Shown: one piece after another, positions 36,439 to 44,714 of the stretch
Position numbering within the stretch: position 1 is the first letter of the stretch
Layout: every line of letters starts with the position of its first letter
Assembly: GCA_024280835.1 (NCBI GenBank)
Contig: JAJRPJ010000011.1
Location: 1 to 64,000, forward strand
Source: Candidatus Zixiibacteriota bacterium
Lineage (GTDB): Bacteria; Zixibacteria; MSB-5A5; GN15; JACZUZ01
Direction of reading: 5' to 3'
Length of the DNA: 64,000 bases
Program-made: the position numbers and the translations under genes
Notes under the pieces: model-generated
Databases searched by the model: none
Seen by the model: the letters and a program-made list of their open reading frames with translations, nothing else
What the model was told of the DNA's origin: nothing

Positions 36439-36765
36439 TTACTTCTTGTCGGGCCACTGAATTTCGAACTTTTCGATAACTGGATTAGCTAAGGCTTTTT
36501 CGCTCAACTCTTGCAATTGTTTTTCAGATTCGGCGCTATTATCAGCAAATTCTATTTCATAAAATTTACCCGCACGAACCGAAAGCGCTCTGTCGAAGCC
36601 CATCACCGCCAATGACTTTTGAATCGCAACACCTTCAGGATCAAGCACCCCGTCTTTGAAACGTACATGGACAATCGCTTTGGTGGTCGCTTTGGTGGTC
36701 GCTTTGACGGCCTGTTTGGCTGCCGTTTCTGTTGTGCTTGTGGTCTTAGTCATAATCTTGCTCAT
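36439..36765 (-). CDS. purS: phosphoribosylformylglycinamidine synthase subunit PurS
   Basis: This 108-residue small subunit bridges PurL and PurQ. The core from about residue 30 (VHVRFKDGVLDPEGVAIQKSL, GKFYEIEF) is a normal PurS of about 80 residues. A 28-residue Thr/Lys/Ala-rich N-terminal extension (MTKTTSTTETAAKQAVKA) contains an in-frame 12-bp duplication (KATTKATTKA). An alternative start just before the core is not obvious. The tail may be disordered. Confidence 0.9.
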   Translation of the reverse strand: MSKIMTKTTSTTETAAKQAVKATTKATTKAIVHVRFKDGVLDPEGVAIQKSLAVMGFDRALSVRAGKFYEIEFADNSAESEKQLQELSEKALANPVIEKFEIQWPDKK

Positions 36766-36832
36766 CGTTGATGTTAATATAGCGCCTTGCTATGGTTCAC
36801 CTATGTAAAATAAACTCTCGTTCTATGATTCA

Positions 36833-37594
36833 TCAATCGCCGTTCTTCGTGCGAGCGACCAACCCCATGGCCTTATCATAAAGCCGCTCGCCTTCGCGAT
36901 ACAGCCCATGTATTATATAGAGTCCCATCAATGGGAACAAGACTAGCTTGTAATTCACAAACGCCCCAATGACCGCCAAAACCAAAACACCGATTTTGGG
37001 CAAATCTGCGCGCGTCGGTTTATCTGGGAAAATATCATATTCGACCTGCGAAACCATCAGAGCCGAGAAAAGAATTACCATTCCAGTGATGTACTCAGTG
37101 TATTGCAATGACCCCCAAACCTCAAAACTAAATATCACATAAGCCACCAGCCCCAACGCCGCTGCTGGCACAGGCAAACCGAGGAAGTTTTTCTTCTCAT
37201 CAGACTGGGCCAACAAATTGTACCGAGCCAAACGATAGCTCGCAGACATGATAAACACTATGCTGATTATCCAACTCCAACTTCCCATGCCCTTCAAGTT
37301 GATAACCTGCACCATAAAAGCTGGCGCGATGCCAAACGAGATGAAGTCGGCCAATGAATCCAATTCTGTGCCAAAATCCGAATGCGCGCCAGCGAGGCGG
37401 GCGACTTTGCCATCAAGAATATCCAAAAATGCCGCCAGTAGAATAAAACGACAGCCAACTAACAAATCACCATCTGAAAACGAAATGATAGCAATAAACC
37501 CACAGACCAAATTGCCCATAGTAAACATACCAGGGAAAAAGCCACGATAATCTCGACGTCGAGAGCCGTTCTGTTCATTCGCTATTTGATTCAT
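36833..37594 (-). CDS. pssA: CDP-diacylglycerol-serine O-phosphatidyltransferase
   Basis: This 253-residue integral membrane enzyme makes phosphatidylserine from CDP-diacylglycerol and serine. The CDP-alcohol phosphotransferase motif is complete (DGKVARLAGAHSDFGTELDSLAD, with DG, AR, G, D and D in the right spacing). Seven or so membrane segments surround it. It lies 27 bp after psd on the same strand, so the two steps to phosphatidylethanolamine are encoded together. Confidence 0.94.
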   Translation of the reverse strand: MNQIANEQNGSRRRDYRGFFPGMFTMGNLVCGFIAIISFSDGDLLVGCRFILLAAFLDILDGKVARLAGAHSDFGTELDSLADFISFGIAPAFMVQVINLKGMGSWSWIISIVFIMSASYRLARYNLLAQSDEKKNFLGLPVPAAALGLVAYVIFSFEVWGSLQYTEYITGMVILFSALMVSQVEYDIFPDKPTRADLPKIGVLVLAVIGAFVNYKLVLFPLMGLYIIHGLYREGERLYDKAMGLVARTKNGD

Positions 37595-37621
37595 GGTCGC
37601 TACGCTATCGAATTATCACTC

Positions 37622-38317
37622 TTAGCTTGTTTCTATATTCACTTCAGATAGTGTGGGTTTATCTGAATTGGACACAGGCGCCAGTCGCGCCAACACAGTC
37701 AGACCGCCAACAATTTTGTCTTTAGGCTTAACACAAATCTCTGCGCTCTCAGGCAGAAAGACTTCCACTCGTGAACTAAACTTGATCATGCCAAACTTTT
37801 CACCGCGCTTAATCGTTTGCCCGACTTGCAAGCGATTAACAATTCGACGCGCCAATAATCCTGCAATTTGTTTGAAAACTACTAGCCCATGAGTCGAGTC
37901 AATTCCTATTTCGGAACGTTCATTTTCTTCAGAAGCCTTATCTACAAAAGCGGCATGGAACTTCCCTGGGCAATATTTTGAAAACAAAACCTTGCCCGCA
38001 ACTGGTGTCCAATTGACATGCACATTAAATACCGACAAGAATATCGCAATTTTCCAAACAGGAGTGTCGAAGCCAGGATAAGATTCAAGTTTCTCAATAT
38101 AAAGCGCAGTACCATCAGCTGGTGAAATAACAGCGTTCTCCTCAACACTGGCGACACGCTCGGGAGATCGAAAAAAATACATGAAGAAAAACGCCAGCAG
38201 GAAGAACAAAATCGCAGGAATCAACGGCCAAGAATCATCAAGCACAAAACGCCCCGCCACACATATCAACGCAGTCGCGAATGCGCCAAATACAAATGGG
38301 AATCCATCTCTTTCCAT
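37622..38317 (-). CDS. psd: phosphatidylserine decarboxylase with atypical Ser-Ser cleavage site
   Basis: This 231-residue short-form (type II) decarboxylase converts phosphatidylserine to phosphatidylethanolamine at the inner membrane. Conserved segments are FFRSPERV, SPADGT, FLSVFNVHVNWTPVAGKV, GLVVFKQIAGLLARRIV and KFGMIKF-SSRVEVFLP. The usual self-cleavage site is Gly-Ser (FGSRV); here the glycine is Ser181, with Ser182 the expected pyruvoyl precursor. The ATG at 38317 is preferred (GGAGAG upstream) over a TTG at 38332. It is 20 bp after purB. Confidence 0.92.
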   Translation of the reverse strand: MERDGFPFVFGAFATALICVAGRFVLDDSWPLIPAILFFLLAFFFMYFFRSPERVASVEENAVISPADGTALYIEKLESYPGFDTPVWKIAIFLSVFNVHVNWTPVAGKVLFSKYCPGKFHAAFVDKASEENERSEIGIDSTHGLVVFKQIAGLLARRIVNRLQVGQTIKRGEKFGMIKFSSRVEVFLPESAEICVKPKDKIVGGLTVLARLAPVSNSDKPTLSEVNIETS

Positions 38318-38336
38318 TAGTTCACTCTCCAAAGCC

Positions 38337-39632
38337 CTAAGACTTCAGAACTCTCTCGACAATTTGCTTGGCGTTCTTCAAATAATAATCAAGCGTAAAC
38401 AACTCTTCAATCTCAGCGGAGTTGAGATGCGCAGTCACATCTGGGTCCTCGCTAATCAAATCCCTGAACGAGCCATTGTTATCATGCGCATTCATCGCAT
38501 TACGCTGGACTATCACATAGGCGTCCTCTCGACTTCCAAGTTTCGAAGTCAATTTGAGCAACAATCTCTGCGAGAAAACAATTCCACCACGAAAATAAAT
38601 ATTACTAAGCATTTGCTTTTTGTTAATCACTAAGCCAGCAAGTAAGTCATTGAACTTAGCCAGTCCATAGTCAGCTAGGATAGTCACATCAGGAATAATA
38701 ATCCGCTCAACAGAACTATGCGCAATGTCACGTTCATGCCACAGCGCTACATTCTCCAAAGCGCTAACAGCATAGCCGCGCATCAATCGTGAAATACCAG
38801 TCAAACGCTCGGCCGTAATCGGATTCTTCTTATGCGGCATCGCCGATGAACCCTTTTGGCCTTTAGCAAAACCCTCTTGCATCTCCCCGATTTCCGAACG
38901 TTGTAAATTGCGGATTTCAGTAGCGAACTTTTCAATTGAACTAAAGAGTATCGCAATCGAAGTGATAAACGATGCGTGTCTGTCACGTTGAATCACCTGC
39001 GTAGAAACCTCAGCTGCTTTGAGACCAAGTTTCTTACAAACATACTTCTCTACTTTCGGATCCAGGTTAGCAAAATTACCAACCGCCCCAGAAATCGCTC
39101 CCACTGCAATCTCTTCAGTGGCGGCATTGAAACGAACTCTTCCGCGTTTCAACTCTGTATACCAAACGCCAAGTTTTAATCCAACAGTCGTCGGCTCAGC
39201 CAGAACACCATGTGTCCGGCCAATTGCTGGTGTCAGCGCATGTTTCTTGACCAACTTGCGCAGTTTAATCAAAGCCTCGCCAATGCCTTTGTCGATGATT
39301 TTCGCCGCGCGAGTTATACGCAGCGCCAAGGCCGTATCGAGCACATCCGACGAAGTCATGCCATAATGGATATACTGCGAATCAGGACCGACTTTTTCGG
39401 CCACAGAAGTCAAAAACGCAATCACATCATGATTAGTCACCGCTTCGATTTCTTCTATTCGCGCAACATCAAAGCCAGCTTTGCGCTTAATATTTTTCAG
39501 CGCCTTGGCGGGGACAATTCCGTCCTTGGCCATCGCCTCACAAGCGGCAATTTCAACCTCCAACCAGGCCTGATACATGGCCTCTTGCGACCATAAAGCT
39601 CCCATTTCGGGGCGGGTATAACGTTCTATCAC
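38337..39632 (-). CDS. purB: adenylosuccinate lyase
   Basis: This 431-residue enzyme acts in two steps of purine synthesis, cleaving SAICAR and adenylosuccinate to release fumarate. The superfamily signature SSAMPHKKNPITAE is present, with GMTSSDVLDTALAL and IGRTHGVLAEPTTVG. Length is normal. It starts at ATG 39632 and is the first gene of a minus-strand run (purB, psd, pssA, purS, purQ, DUF4321, tatA, unknown). The 456 bp before it hold dispersed repeats. Confidence 0.95.
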   Translation of the reverse strand: MIERYTRPEMGALWSQEAMYQAWLEVEIAACEAMAKDGIVPAKALKNIKRKAGFDVARIEEIEAVTNHDVIAFLTSVAEKVGPDSQYIHYGMTSSDVLDTALALRITRAAKIIDKGIGEALIKLRKLVKKHALTPAIGRTHGVLAEPTTVGLKLGVWYTELKRGRVRFNAATEEIAVGAISGAVGNFANLDPKVEKYVCKKLGLKAAEVSTQVIQRDRHASFITSIAILFSSIEKFATEIRNLQRSEIGEMQEGFAKGQKGSSAMPHKKNPITAERLTGISRLMRGYAVSALENVALWHERDIAHSSVERIIIPDVTILADYGLAKFNDLLAGLVINKKQMLSNIYFRGGIVFSQRLLLKLTSKLGSREDAYVIVQRNAMNAHDNNGSFRDLISEDPDVTAHLNSAEIEELFTLDYYLKNAKQIVERVLKS

Positions 39633-39698
39633 TGCGTAATTTCTCTTCTATCTATCTTCATTTTGATTTACTGCTACATTTACTTCTTGATTTACAAA

Positions 39699-39745
39699 GT
39701 AGGTCGGGTTCCAGCGTGAGCTTCAGCGAACAAGAAACCCGACAT
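39699..39745 (+). repeat. hairpin element, family A copy 3
   Basis: It has the same outer arms as at 564-611 (GTAGGTCGGGTTCC and GAAACCCGACAT) with core AGCGTGAGCTTCAGCGAACAA. It lies upstream of purB in a repeat-rich spacer. Confidence 0.85.
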
Positions 39746-39796
39746 CTCCACCATATGCACGATGATATTCTAAAATATGAACGATGACGCTTCCAA

Positions 39797-39868
39797 CGTC
39801 TTGCCCGCGCAGGCGGGCATCCAGTTTTTCGATGTTGTAAATGGATTTCCGCCTACGCGGAAATGACG
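39797..39868. repeat. palindromic repeat, family D copy 1
   Basis: CGTCTTGCCCGCGCAGGCGG and GCATCCAG form the left part, then an 18-bp loop, then ATGGATTTCCGCCTACGCGG and AAATGACG. The arms are inverted copies of each other, so the element folds into a long hairpin. A second copy lies at 48996-49065. Elements of this type are dispersed in many bacterial genomes. Confidence 0.88.
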
Positions 39869-39934
39869 TAGCTCGTAGTACATATACATCCAATCCCCTG
39901 TCCTATACTATATTACTCCAATCCCAAAATACAA

Positions 39935-39990
39935 GATCGGTTTCCAGCGTAGGTTCCAGCGTGAGCTTCAGCGAACAAGAAACCCGACAT
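39935..39990 (+). repeat. hairpin element, family A copy 4 (damaged left arm)
   Basis: The right two-thirds are identical to copy 3. The left arm is degraded and TTCCAGCGTAGG/TTCCAGCGTGAG is duplicated, so the outer stem is weaker. Confidence 0.8.
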
Positions 39991-40018
39991 CTCCCCTATA
40001 ACCCTCATCAATTGCCAA

Positions 40019-40066
40019 ATGTCGGGTTTCTACATTCCTCAAGAGGAATTCCGGAACCCGACCTAC
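40019..40066 (-). repeat. hairpin element, family A copy 5 (inverted)
   Basis: The outer arms are ATGTCGGGTTTC and GGAACCCGACCTAC on the + strand. The core ATTCCTC-AA-GAGGAAT is a perfect palindrome and differs from other copies. It ends 23 bp from the truA stop codon, so it may act in the 3' untranslated region of truA. Confidence 0.85.
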
Positions 40067-40088
40067 GACTAAATGATTCTGCCCTACG

Positions 40089-40850
40089 TTAATCCTCGGG
40101 ATACCGAACCTCGGCCAAATATAGCCCCTGTGGCGGGACAACCAGATGGTCAGTGGTCCATTTTCCCGCTTTGAGTATATCTCGAATATCGTCTATAGTC
40201 AACGGAGAGCGATGTCTAGCTGGCGGCAACGCATAACGGACACAAAATCCAACAATTGCGCGTACCATGCTGTGTAAGAAGCGGTTGGCGATGATGGTAA
40301 ATGCGAATCCATCGCCATTTACAGCCCAATCGGACTGGCTAATAGTGCAAAAAGAACTGTCCGGAACCGAGGCGGGAATACACAAGGCCGCGCAATCCCT
40401 TTCGCCGAGAAACACTTCTGCGACCTCGTTCAGCTTTTCCAGAGTCAAAGCCGAAAACCGTGGAGCCTCCCAACGACGAAGATTATGCAAAGCGCTCGGA
40501 TTTTCGCTCAAACGGTAAATATATTTTCGTGAAGTCGCGTCAAAACGTGAATGGAATGATTCGCTGACAATGCAGGAACTCTTAATCAGAATATCATCCT
40601 GCAAATGCTGTTGAAGCGCAGGAGCGAATTTGTCTTCAGGGATAGTAGATTCGCAGTGAAAGTTCGCGGTCTGCCCTAGCGCATGCACACCCGAGTCGGT
40701 CCGCCCTGCGCCATAAAGCGTGGTTTTGGTTTTGAGAACAGTCGCCAGCGCCCGCTCGATTTCCTCTTGCACAGTCCGCTGATCCGCCTGCCTCTGCCAC
40801 CCACAATAAGCGCTACCGTCATATTCAATAATGATCTTAATATTAGCCAT
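40089..40850 (-). CDS. truA: tRNA pseudouridine(38-40) synthase TruA
   Basis: This 253-residue enzyme isomerises uridines in the anticodon stem-loop of tRNAs. The catalytic aspartate lies in GAGRTDSGVHALGQ; other matches are YDGSAYCGWQRQ, FHSRFDATSRKYIYR and FLHSMVRAIVG. Length and motif order are normal. It starts at ATG 40850 and is flanked by repeat-rich DNA; no operon partner is clear. Confidence 0.95.
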   Translation of the reverse strand: MANIKIIIEYDGSAYCGWQRQADQRTVQEEIERALATVLKTKTTLYGAGRTDSGVHALGQTANFHCESTIPEDKFAPALQQHLQDDILIKSSCIVSESFHSRFDATSRKYIYRLSENPSALHNLRRWEAPRFSALTLEKLNEVAEVFLGERDCAALCIPASVPDSSFCTISQSDWAVNGDGFAFTIIANRFLHSMVRAIVGFCVRYALPPARHRSPLTIDDIRDILKAGKWTTDHLVVPPQGLYLAEVRYPED

Positions 40851-40905
40851 AGGCTATGACTATAACGCAAAATGTCGAATCCGCAAGGACTTCGGCCTAC
40901 GAAAC

Positions 40906-41229
40906 CTACTTCTTGGCTTTCCTGTAAATTCTAATTAGCCAATAGACCAAGTAGTAATAGAAAACCATATTCAGTAAGCCAATTATTGCGAAATTCCCAT
41001 CAGCATGAATACCTTGTGGCGAGAATAACATATTCCAAAAAACGGCCATGATACCTACAGGGAACTGAAGAAGAGCGAGTGCCATGTATAAGCCCTCTGG
41101 TATCACCATGATCTCATACACTGTAAGGAGCCACACTAATGTGAGAATCCAAAACAATGCGACACCCTTGAGAGTAGCGCCATGAAGGGATTTCTTACTC
41201 TTCAACTCTGTCATGTTTTTATTTTCCAT
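40906..41229 (-). CDS. small membrane protein, unknown function
   Basis: This 107-residue protein has a basic N-terminus and three hydrophobic segments at about 22-42 (GVALFWILTLVWLLTVYEI), 47-68 (GLYMALALLQFPVGIMAVFW) and 80-98 (AIIGLLNMVFYYYLVYWLI), then a basic tail. It has no recognised family. An ATG start is available at 41229, but the ribosome-binding site is weak. Confidence 0.6.
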   Translation of the reverse strand: MENKNMTELKSKKSLHGATLKGVALFWILTLVWLLTVYEIMVIPEGLYMALALLQFPVGIMAVFWNMLFSPQGIHADGNFAIIGLLNMVFYYYLVYWLIRIYRKAKK

Positions 41230-41281
41230 TTGTTGCCAGTACCGTAGATACCGTCTTGTCGGTCAAGCGTAATTTGGCTGG

Positions 41282-41411
41282 GTCGCCCACAGCTTGCTGT
41301 GGGAACATATCGCTTCGGCACAATGTATGCAATTCAGGCATATCATTTTTTGTCATCAGCTAATAAATTCTCTATATCTTCGCAATTAACCCAAAGCACA
41401 CTGTGGGCGAC
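41282..41411. repeat. inverted repeat pair built on GTCGCCCACAG
   Basis: GTCGCCCACAG-CTTG-CTGTGGG forms a hairpin at 41282-41303, and CTGTGGGCGAC at 41401-41411 is an inverted copy of its left arm. The 97 bp between hold no gene. It may be a small nonautonomous element. Confidence 0.6.
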
Positions 41412-41492
41412 TAGACCGTCGCCTATATCTGAAATCGTGTCGCTTTCGAAGAATGTAATCTCCAAAAGAGGCCTCAACGAGGAGACCAGTTT

Positions 41493-41921
41493 CTATTCTG
41501 TGAGCTCTTTTCGTCCAATAATCCAAGAGCGCAACCACAGAGTTACGCGACTGTAATCGTTAAGCTTTATGAGTGTTTTTTCATATTCTCTTTCGAAGAA
41601 GTTAGACACCTCACTAAGGTCGGCAAAGTTTTCTATTTCGGGGAAATTGCTCTTGCTTCCTGCAACAATTTTGAGTGCATAGTATAACGGAATCCACACG
41701 TAAGGCCACTTGCTGTTTGCGATATGGATTTCGATACAGCCCTTCTCCCTGAACACTCTAAATCTAAGTGTTCCCATCAAGAATTCGACACTAGCATTCC
41801 CGAAATGCAGATCACTATAGTTGCTGCTGATGATTTGAAGGCTATACTTCTTTTGAAGAGCCTTACTAGAAGCTTCAAATTCGTCCAAGAATGGATTATT
41901 TGTGATTGTTTTGTTAATCAT
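41493..41921 (-). CDS. hypothetical protein
   Basis: This 142-residue soluble protein is of mixed composition with aromatic-rich segments (HIANSKWPYVWIPLYYALKI, VTLWLRSWIIG). The ATG at 41921 follows GAAGAAG; a TTG at 41930 is an alternative. No family, signal or membrane segment is recognised. It is bordered by repeats on both sides, so it may belong to an accessory island. Codon use looks ordinary. Confidence 0.5.
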   Translation of the reverse strand: MINKTITNNPFLDEFEASSKALQKKYSLQIISSNYSDLHFGNASVEFLMGTLRFRVFREKGCIEIHIANSKWPYVWIPLYYALKIVAGSKSNFPEIENFADLSEVSNFFEREYEKTLIKLNDYSRVTLWLRSWIIGRKELTE

Positions 41922-41945
41922 CTTCTTCAATTTCGGTCCAGCCCC

Positions 41946-42435
41946 GTAGGTCGAAACCCTTGCGGTTTCGACTCTTTCGATTTAGCTACTTCTATGCACA
42001 TCAACATAGACACTCCGCGCACTATCGAAGCTCATGGCGAACTATTGTCATAGTTGAATATGAATAAGAACAGTCGAAACCACAAGGGCTTTCGACATTT
42101 CACTAACGCAGAATCACTACCAAATCACACCAAAACCCCATTCCATCCCTAAGTGATGGCAAACGCATGGCGCACACATCAGGAAAGGAATGTTCTACAA
42201 AATCGCAACAACATTCCTCTACCCGCATACTCTATATGCAAAACGAACCCATTTTGAAAAGTGGAAGATTAGAGGAGTCGGATAGCTCCACAGCCTGTCA
42301 TGCTGAGCGTGGCGAAGTATCTTGTTGGATACCAGTAGGATGAATCGAGAGAAAATTCTTCACTTTGTCCAGAATGACAGAATACCAGAATGACAGAATA
42401 GTAGAACAGCAATCGATGGAAAATTTGACGAAAAG
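41946..42435 (+). repeat. composite noncoding repeat, copy 1 (about 490 bp)
   Basis: It starts with GTAGGTCGAAACCC and aligns with 46504-47010 over nearly its full length, with many substitutions. Shared landmarks are ATGCACATCAACATAGACAC, CGCAGAATCACTA, ATACTCTATAT, GTATCTTGTTGGATACCAG and TTCACTTTGTCCAGAATGAC. There is no conserved reading frame. It contains a 16-bp tandem duplication at 42370-42401. Confidence 0.88.
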
Positions 42436-42455
42436 GTTTTTTGGGGCGGCTTTTA

Positions 42456-42485
42456 TTGGTCAATTTGTGTGAAAGCTAGTATAAT
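42456..42485 (+). promoter_or_regulatory. candidate sigma-70 promoter for the His/Asp-rich protein gene
   Basis: TATAAT (42480-42485) is a perfect -10 box with TTGGTC 18 bp upstream (42456-42461). It lies just beyond the end of the composite repeat and 98 bp before the start codon at 42583. A second weaker pair (TTGTCA/TACAAT) lies a little downstream. Confidence 0.5.
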
Positions 42486-42582
42486 GGGACGGTAGTTTGT
42501 CAACTTTATTGTATGGGTACAATTGTGGCAAAAGAACATATTAACCAAACTAATTTAATACTGGGAAGAAACGGAGAACACA

Positions 42583-43227
42583 ATGAAGACATCAAAACTA
42601 ATCGGATCTACGGTAGTGGCCTTTGCGGTCGTTTTGGCAATGAGCGCAGGAAGCGTCTTGGCGCAAGGCCATGAGCACAAAGAAGGCGCAAAAGGTCATG
42701 CCGAAAAGAGCATGGCTGGCTCAATGGGACACTCGCACGACCGCGCGTCTATCCACGATGGAAGTGTTACGATGACAGATAAACATCACTTTGAAGTCGT
42801 ATTCCATGAGAAGGAACTTCGCGTTTATGTTTATACCATAAAACAGGATCCCATCACAAATCTCAAAGGTCTCTCTGCAAGCGCTTTCCTTAAATCAAAA
42901 GGTGGCGACACACTGACACTGAAACTTTCCTATGTAGCTCCTGATAGCGCAATGAAATCGACTCAGGGCTATCTTTCAGCCAAACATGATTTCTCCGCTG
43001 TAAAAAACGGTACAATGAAGGCCTCATTTTCCATAGACGGTCTTGATAACCCAAAAGAAACTTCAGTGACGTTCCGTGAGTCGGTAAAAGTTCACGATGA
43101 AGAAGGTATGCATGGCGACCATATGAAAAAGGGACATGACGATGATCATGATGGTGGACATGACGATGACAACGACAAAGACCATGATGGTGGACACGAC
43201 GATGACCACGACCACGGTAGTCACTAA
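42583..43227 (+). CDS. secreted His/Asp-rich, probably metal-binding protein
   Basis: This 214-residue exported protein starts at ATG with CGGAGAA upstream. A signal peptide (1-28, ending SVLAQG) is followed by a His-rich segment (GHEHKEGAKGHAEKS, MGHSHDRASIHDG). A compact beta-rich domain spans about 55-170, and the C-terminal 40 residues are almost only His, Asp and Gly (GHDDDHDGGHDDDNDKDHDG). The composition suggests binding of copper, zinc or nickel ions in the periplasm. The tail is built from repeated GGHDDD units. A tri-haem cytochrome gene follows, so a link to metal or redox stress is possible. Confidence 0.75.
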   Translation: MKTSKLIGSTVVAFAVVLAMSAGSVLAQGHEHKEGAKGHAEKSMAGSMGHSHDRASIHDGSVTMTDKHHFEVVFHEKELRVYVYTIKQDPITNLKGLSASAFLKSKGGDTLTLKLSYVAPDSAMKSTQGYLSAKHDFSAVKNGTMKASFSIDGLDNPKETSVTFRESVKVHDEEGMHGDHMKKGHDDDHDGGHDDDNDKDHDGGHDDDHDHGSH

Positions 43228-43369
43228 AAACAAACCACAAGTTACCACAAGTAGCTGAAACCTTGGTTGCCGAATGGTTCTCTTTTCGTCTTCCGTTGTG
43301 GACAATCATTGCGGACAATCGCCTGTATGTGTGGTGTCCTTAAGTTAAATTGTAAATCTGATATCTCAC

Positions 43370-43403
43370 GGCTTCAAAGAGGTCCAATGACCTCTTTGAA
43401 GCC
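43370..43403. terminator. perfect 15-bp hairpin between two genes (terminator or mRNA element)
   Basis: GGCTTCAAAGAGGTC and its exact complement flank a CAAT loop. No T run follows on the + strand (CCCAATAAC), so it is an imperfect terminator at best. It may stabilise the 3' end of the upstream message or reduce read-through into the cytochrome gene. Confidence 0.55.
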
Positions 43404-43409
43404 CCCAAT

Positions 43410-43435
43410 AACAAGAATAGCAAACAAGAATAGCA
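43410..43435 (+). repeat. perfect 13-bp tandem duplication before the cytochrome gene
   Basis: AACAAGAATAGCA occurs twice without a mismatch (43410-43422, 43423-43435), ending 8 bp before the chosen ATG at 43444. It occupies the ribosome-binding region. Confidence 0.9.
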
Positions 43436-43443
43436 ACGGGAAT

Positions 43444-44559
43444 ATGTCTCTGAATAAGAAGATGACAAAGGATAGGAAAATACTCCACATAGCGTTACTG
43501 CTGGGGTTCGGAGGAATACCTGTGGCAATTGTTGTTGGGATTGTCATTTTCTTCCATCAGCCGACGACCTACCATTGCCCGATGTACATTGCCGACGCTC
43601 AGATGTCCCAGCTTACGCAGGCTGAATCTTCGACAAAGGCAACCAGTAAGGGCTCATCCCAAAATGATTCTCCTTCAACAGAGAACCTCTCTGTTCTCTC
43701 TCCAGCCGCCGTTCAACTCGGCGCAGGTATTTTTGAAGAGAGTTGCGCTTCATGTCACGGCCAGACGGGTCAGGGTGACGTCGCAGTTGACACAAAGTTA
43801 CCCGTTCCACCAAAAGATTTGAACTCATGGGCAGTCCAGTGGCGGAAAGATACAGACCTTCTTCAGGCCATTTCAGATCATGACTATGTCACCCCCTTGT
43901 TCAGCGCCAAATTCTCCGACGAGGAGCGCTGGGGATTGGTGCACTATATCCGTAAGACATTCTCGCCTTCTGGCTCTCCTCCATGGAATTCGATGAAATT
44001 CCAATCGGTTGAAAAGTTAGGTCGAACTATTTTCGAAACTCTTGATTGTAACCGATGTCATAGAGATGACCGTCCTCGTGAACTCGCTGGCTTTCCGCCA
44101 ACTCTTGACCATGTCGGGAGTAAACTCAAGAGAGACTGGATAGTTGAATACCTGCTCAACCCGTACCCTATCCGTTGGGCAACCATGGGGATTCGGCCAC
44201 TTTTGCGGATGCCGTCTTTCAAATTCGAGCGTTCGACAGCAGAGGCAGTGGCCGACTATCTCTCGATGCAGGTTGACACTGTGCGCTTCCCTGAAACAGC
44301 TCTCAAAGGACAGGGCAATGCGGATGAGGGACAAAGTTTGTTCAAAAGCTACCAGTGCCTCGGTTGCCACAGCTTACGGGGTGAGGGAAACAAAATCGGC
44401 CCAGACCTAACCAAAGCTGGTGACAGATTGAAACCCGCCTATATTTTCCAATGGGTGAAAGACCCACAGGGGCTTATTCCTGGAACGGGAATGAAAGACT
44501 TTGAACTCTGGGACGATGAAGCCAGTTCTCTAGTTCGCTATGTTGAAACGTTGAAATAA
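43444..44559 (+). CDS. membrane-anchored tri-haem c-type cytochrome
   Basis: This 371-residue protein has an N-terminal membrane anchor at about 12-34 (LHIALLLGFGGIPVAIVVGIVIFF). The periplasmic part has three CxxCH haem sites: CASCH (101-105), CNRCH (202-206) and CLGCH (305-309), each in a cytochrome-c-like module with a likely axial Met (for example GMKDF near the end). It probably carries electrons in the periplasm. The ATG at 43444 is preferred; the frame is open back to 43267 but passes through a hairpin and a tandem repeat. The neighbour upstream is a putative metal-binding protein. Confidence 0.85.
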   Translation: MSLNKKMTKDRKILHIALLLGFGGIPVAIVVGIVIFFHQPTTYHCPMYIADAQMSQLTQAESSTKATSKGSSQNDSPSTENLSVLSPAAVQLGAGIFEESCASCHGQTGQGDVAVDTKLPVPPKDLNSWAVQWRKDTDLLQAISDHDYVTPLFSAKFSDEERWGLVHYIRKTFSPSGSPPWNSMKFQSVEKLGRTIFETLDCNRCHRDDRPRELAGFPPTLDHVGSKLKRDWIVEYLLNPYPIRWATMGIRPLLRMPSFKFERSTAEAVADYLSMQVDTVRFPETALKGQGNADEGQSLFKSYQCLGCHSLRGEGNKIGPDLTKAGDRLKPAYIFQWVKDPQGLIPGTGMKDFELWDDEASSLVRYVETLK

Positions 44560-44714
44560 CTTGATGAACTTTAGCGCCAAACGAAATAGAATAACCATAA
44601 ATTCAACTATTCGCCTACTTGCCGTGCTAATTCAAGCGCTAGTCCAAAAGGCGCCTGACCCAACAGAATACAGCTATTCTCTCTAAGAGGCTTGGCCATC
44701 CGGCTGGCTTGAAT

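Noticed and set aside
39699-40066. Integron attC sites
   Set aside because: The hairpin elements have paired arms and variable cores, but no integrase gene or gene cassettes and no core-site GTTRRRY were found.
41299-41556. Plus-strand ORF of 85 codons
   Set aside because: It is contained in the inverted-repeat region and overlaps the end of the minus-strand gene at 41493; composition is not protein-like.
41724-42053. ORFs in the two composite repeats sharing MHINID
   Set aside because: The repeat copies share DNA but not a frame: the peptides match for only a few residues, so the similarity is at DNA level.
42890-43318. Minus-strand ORF of 142 codons opposite the His/Asp-rich gene
   Set aside because: It is the antisense reading of a GAC/CAT-rich repeat and is low complexity.
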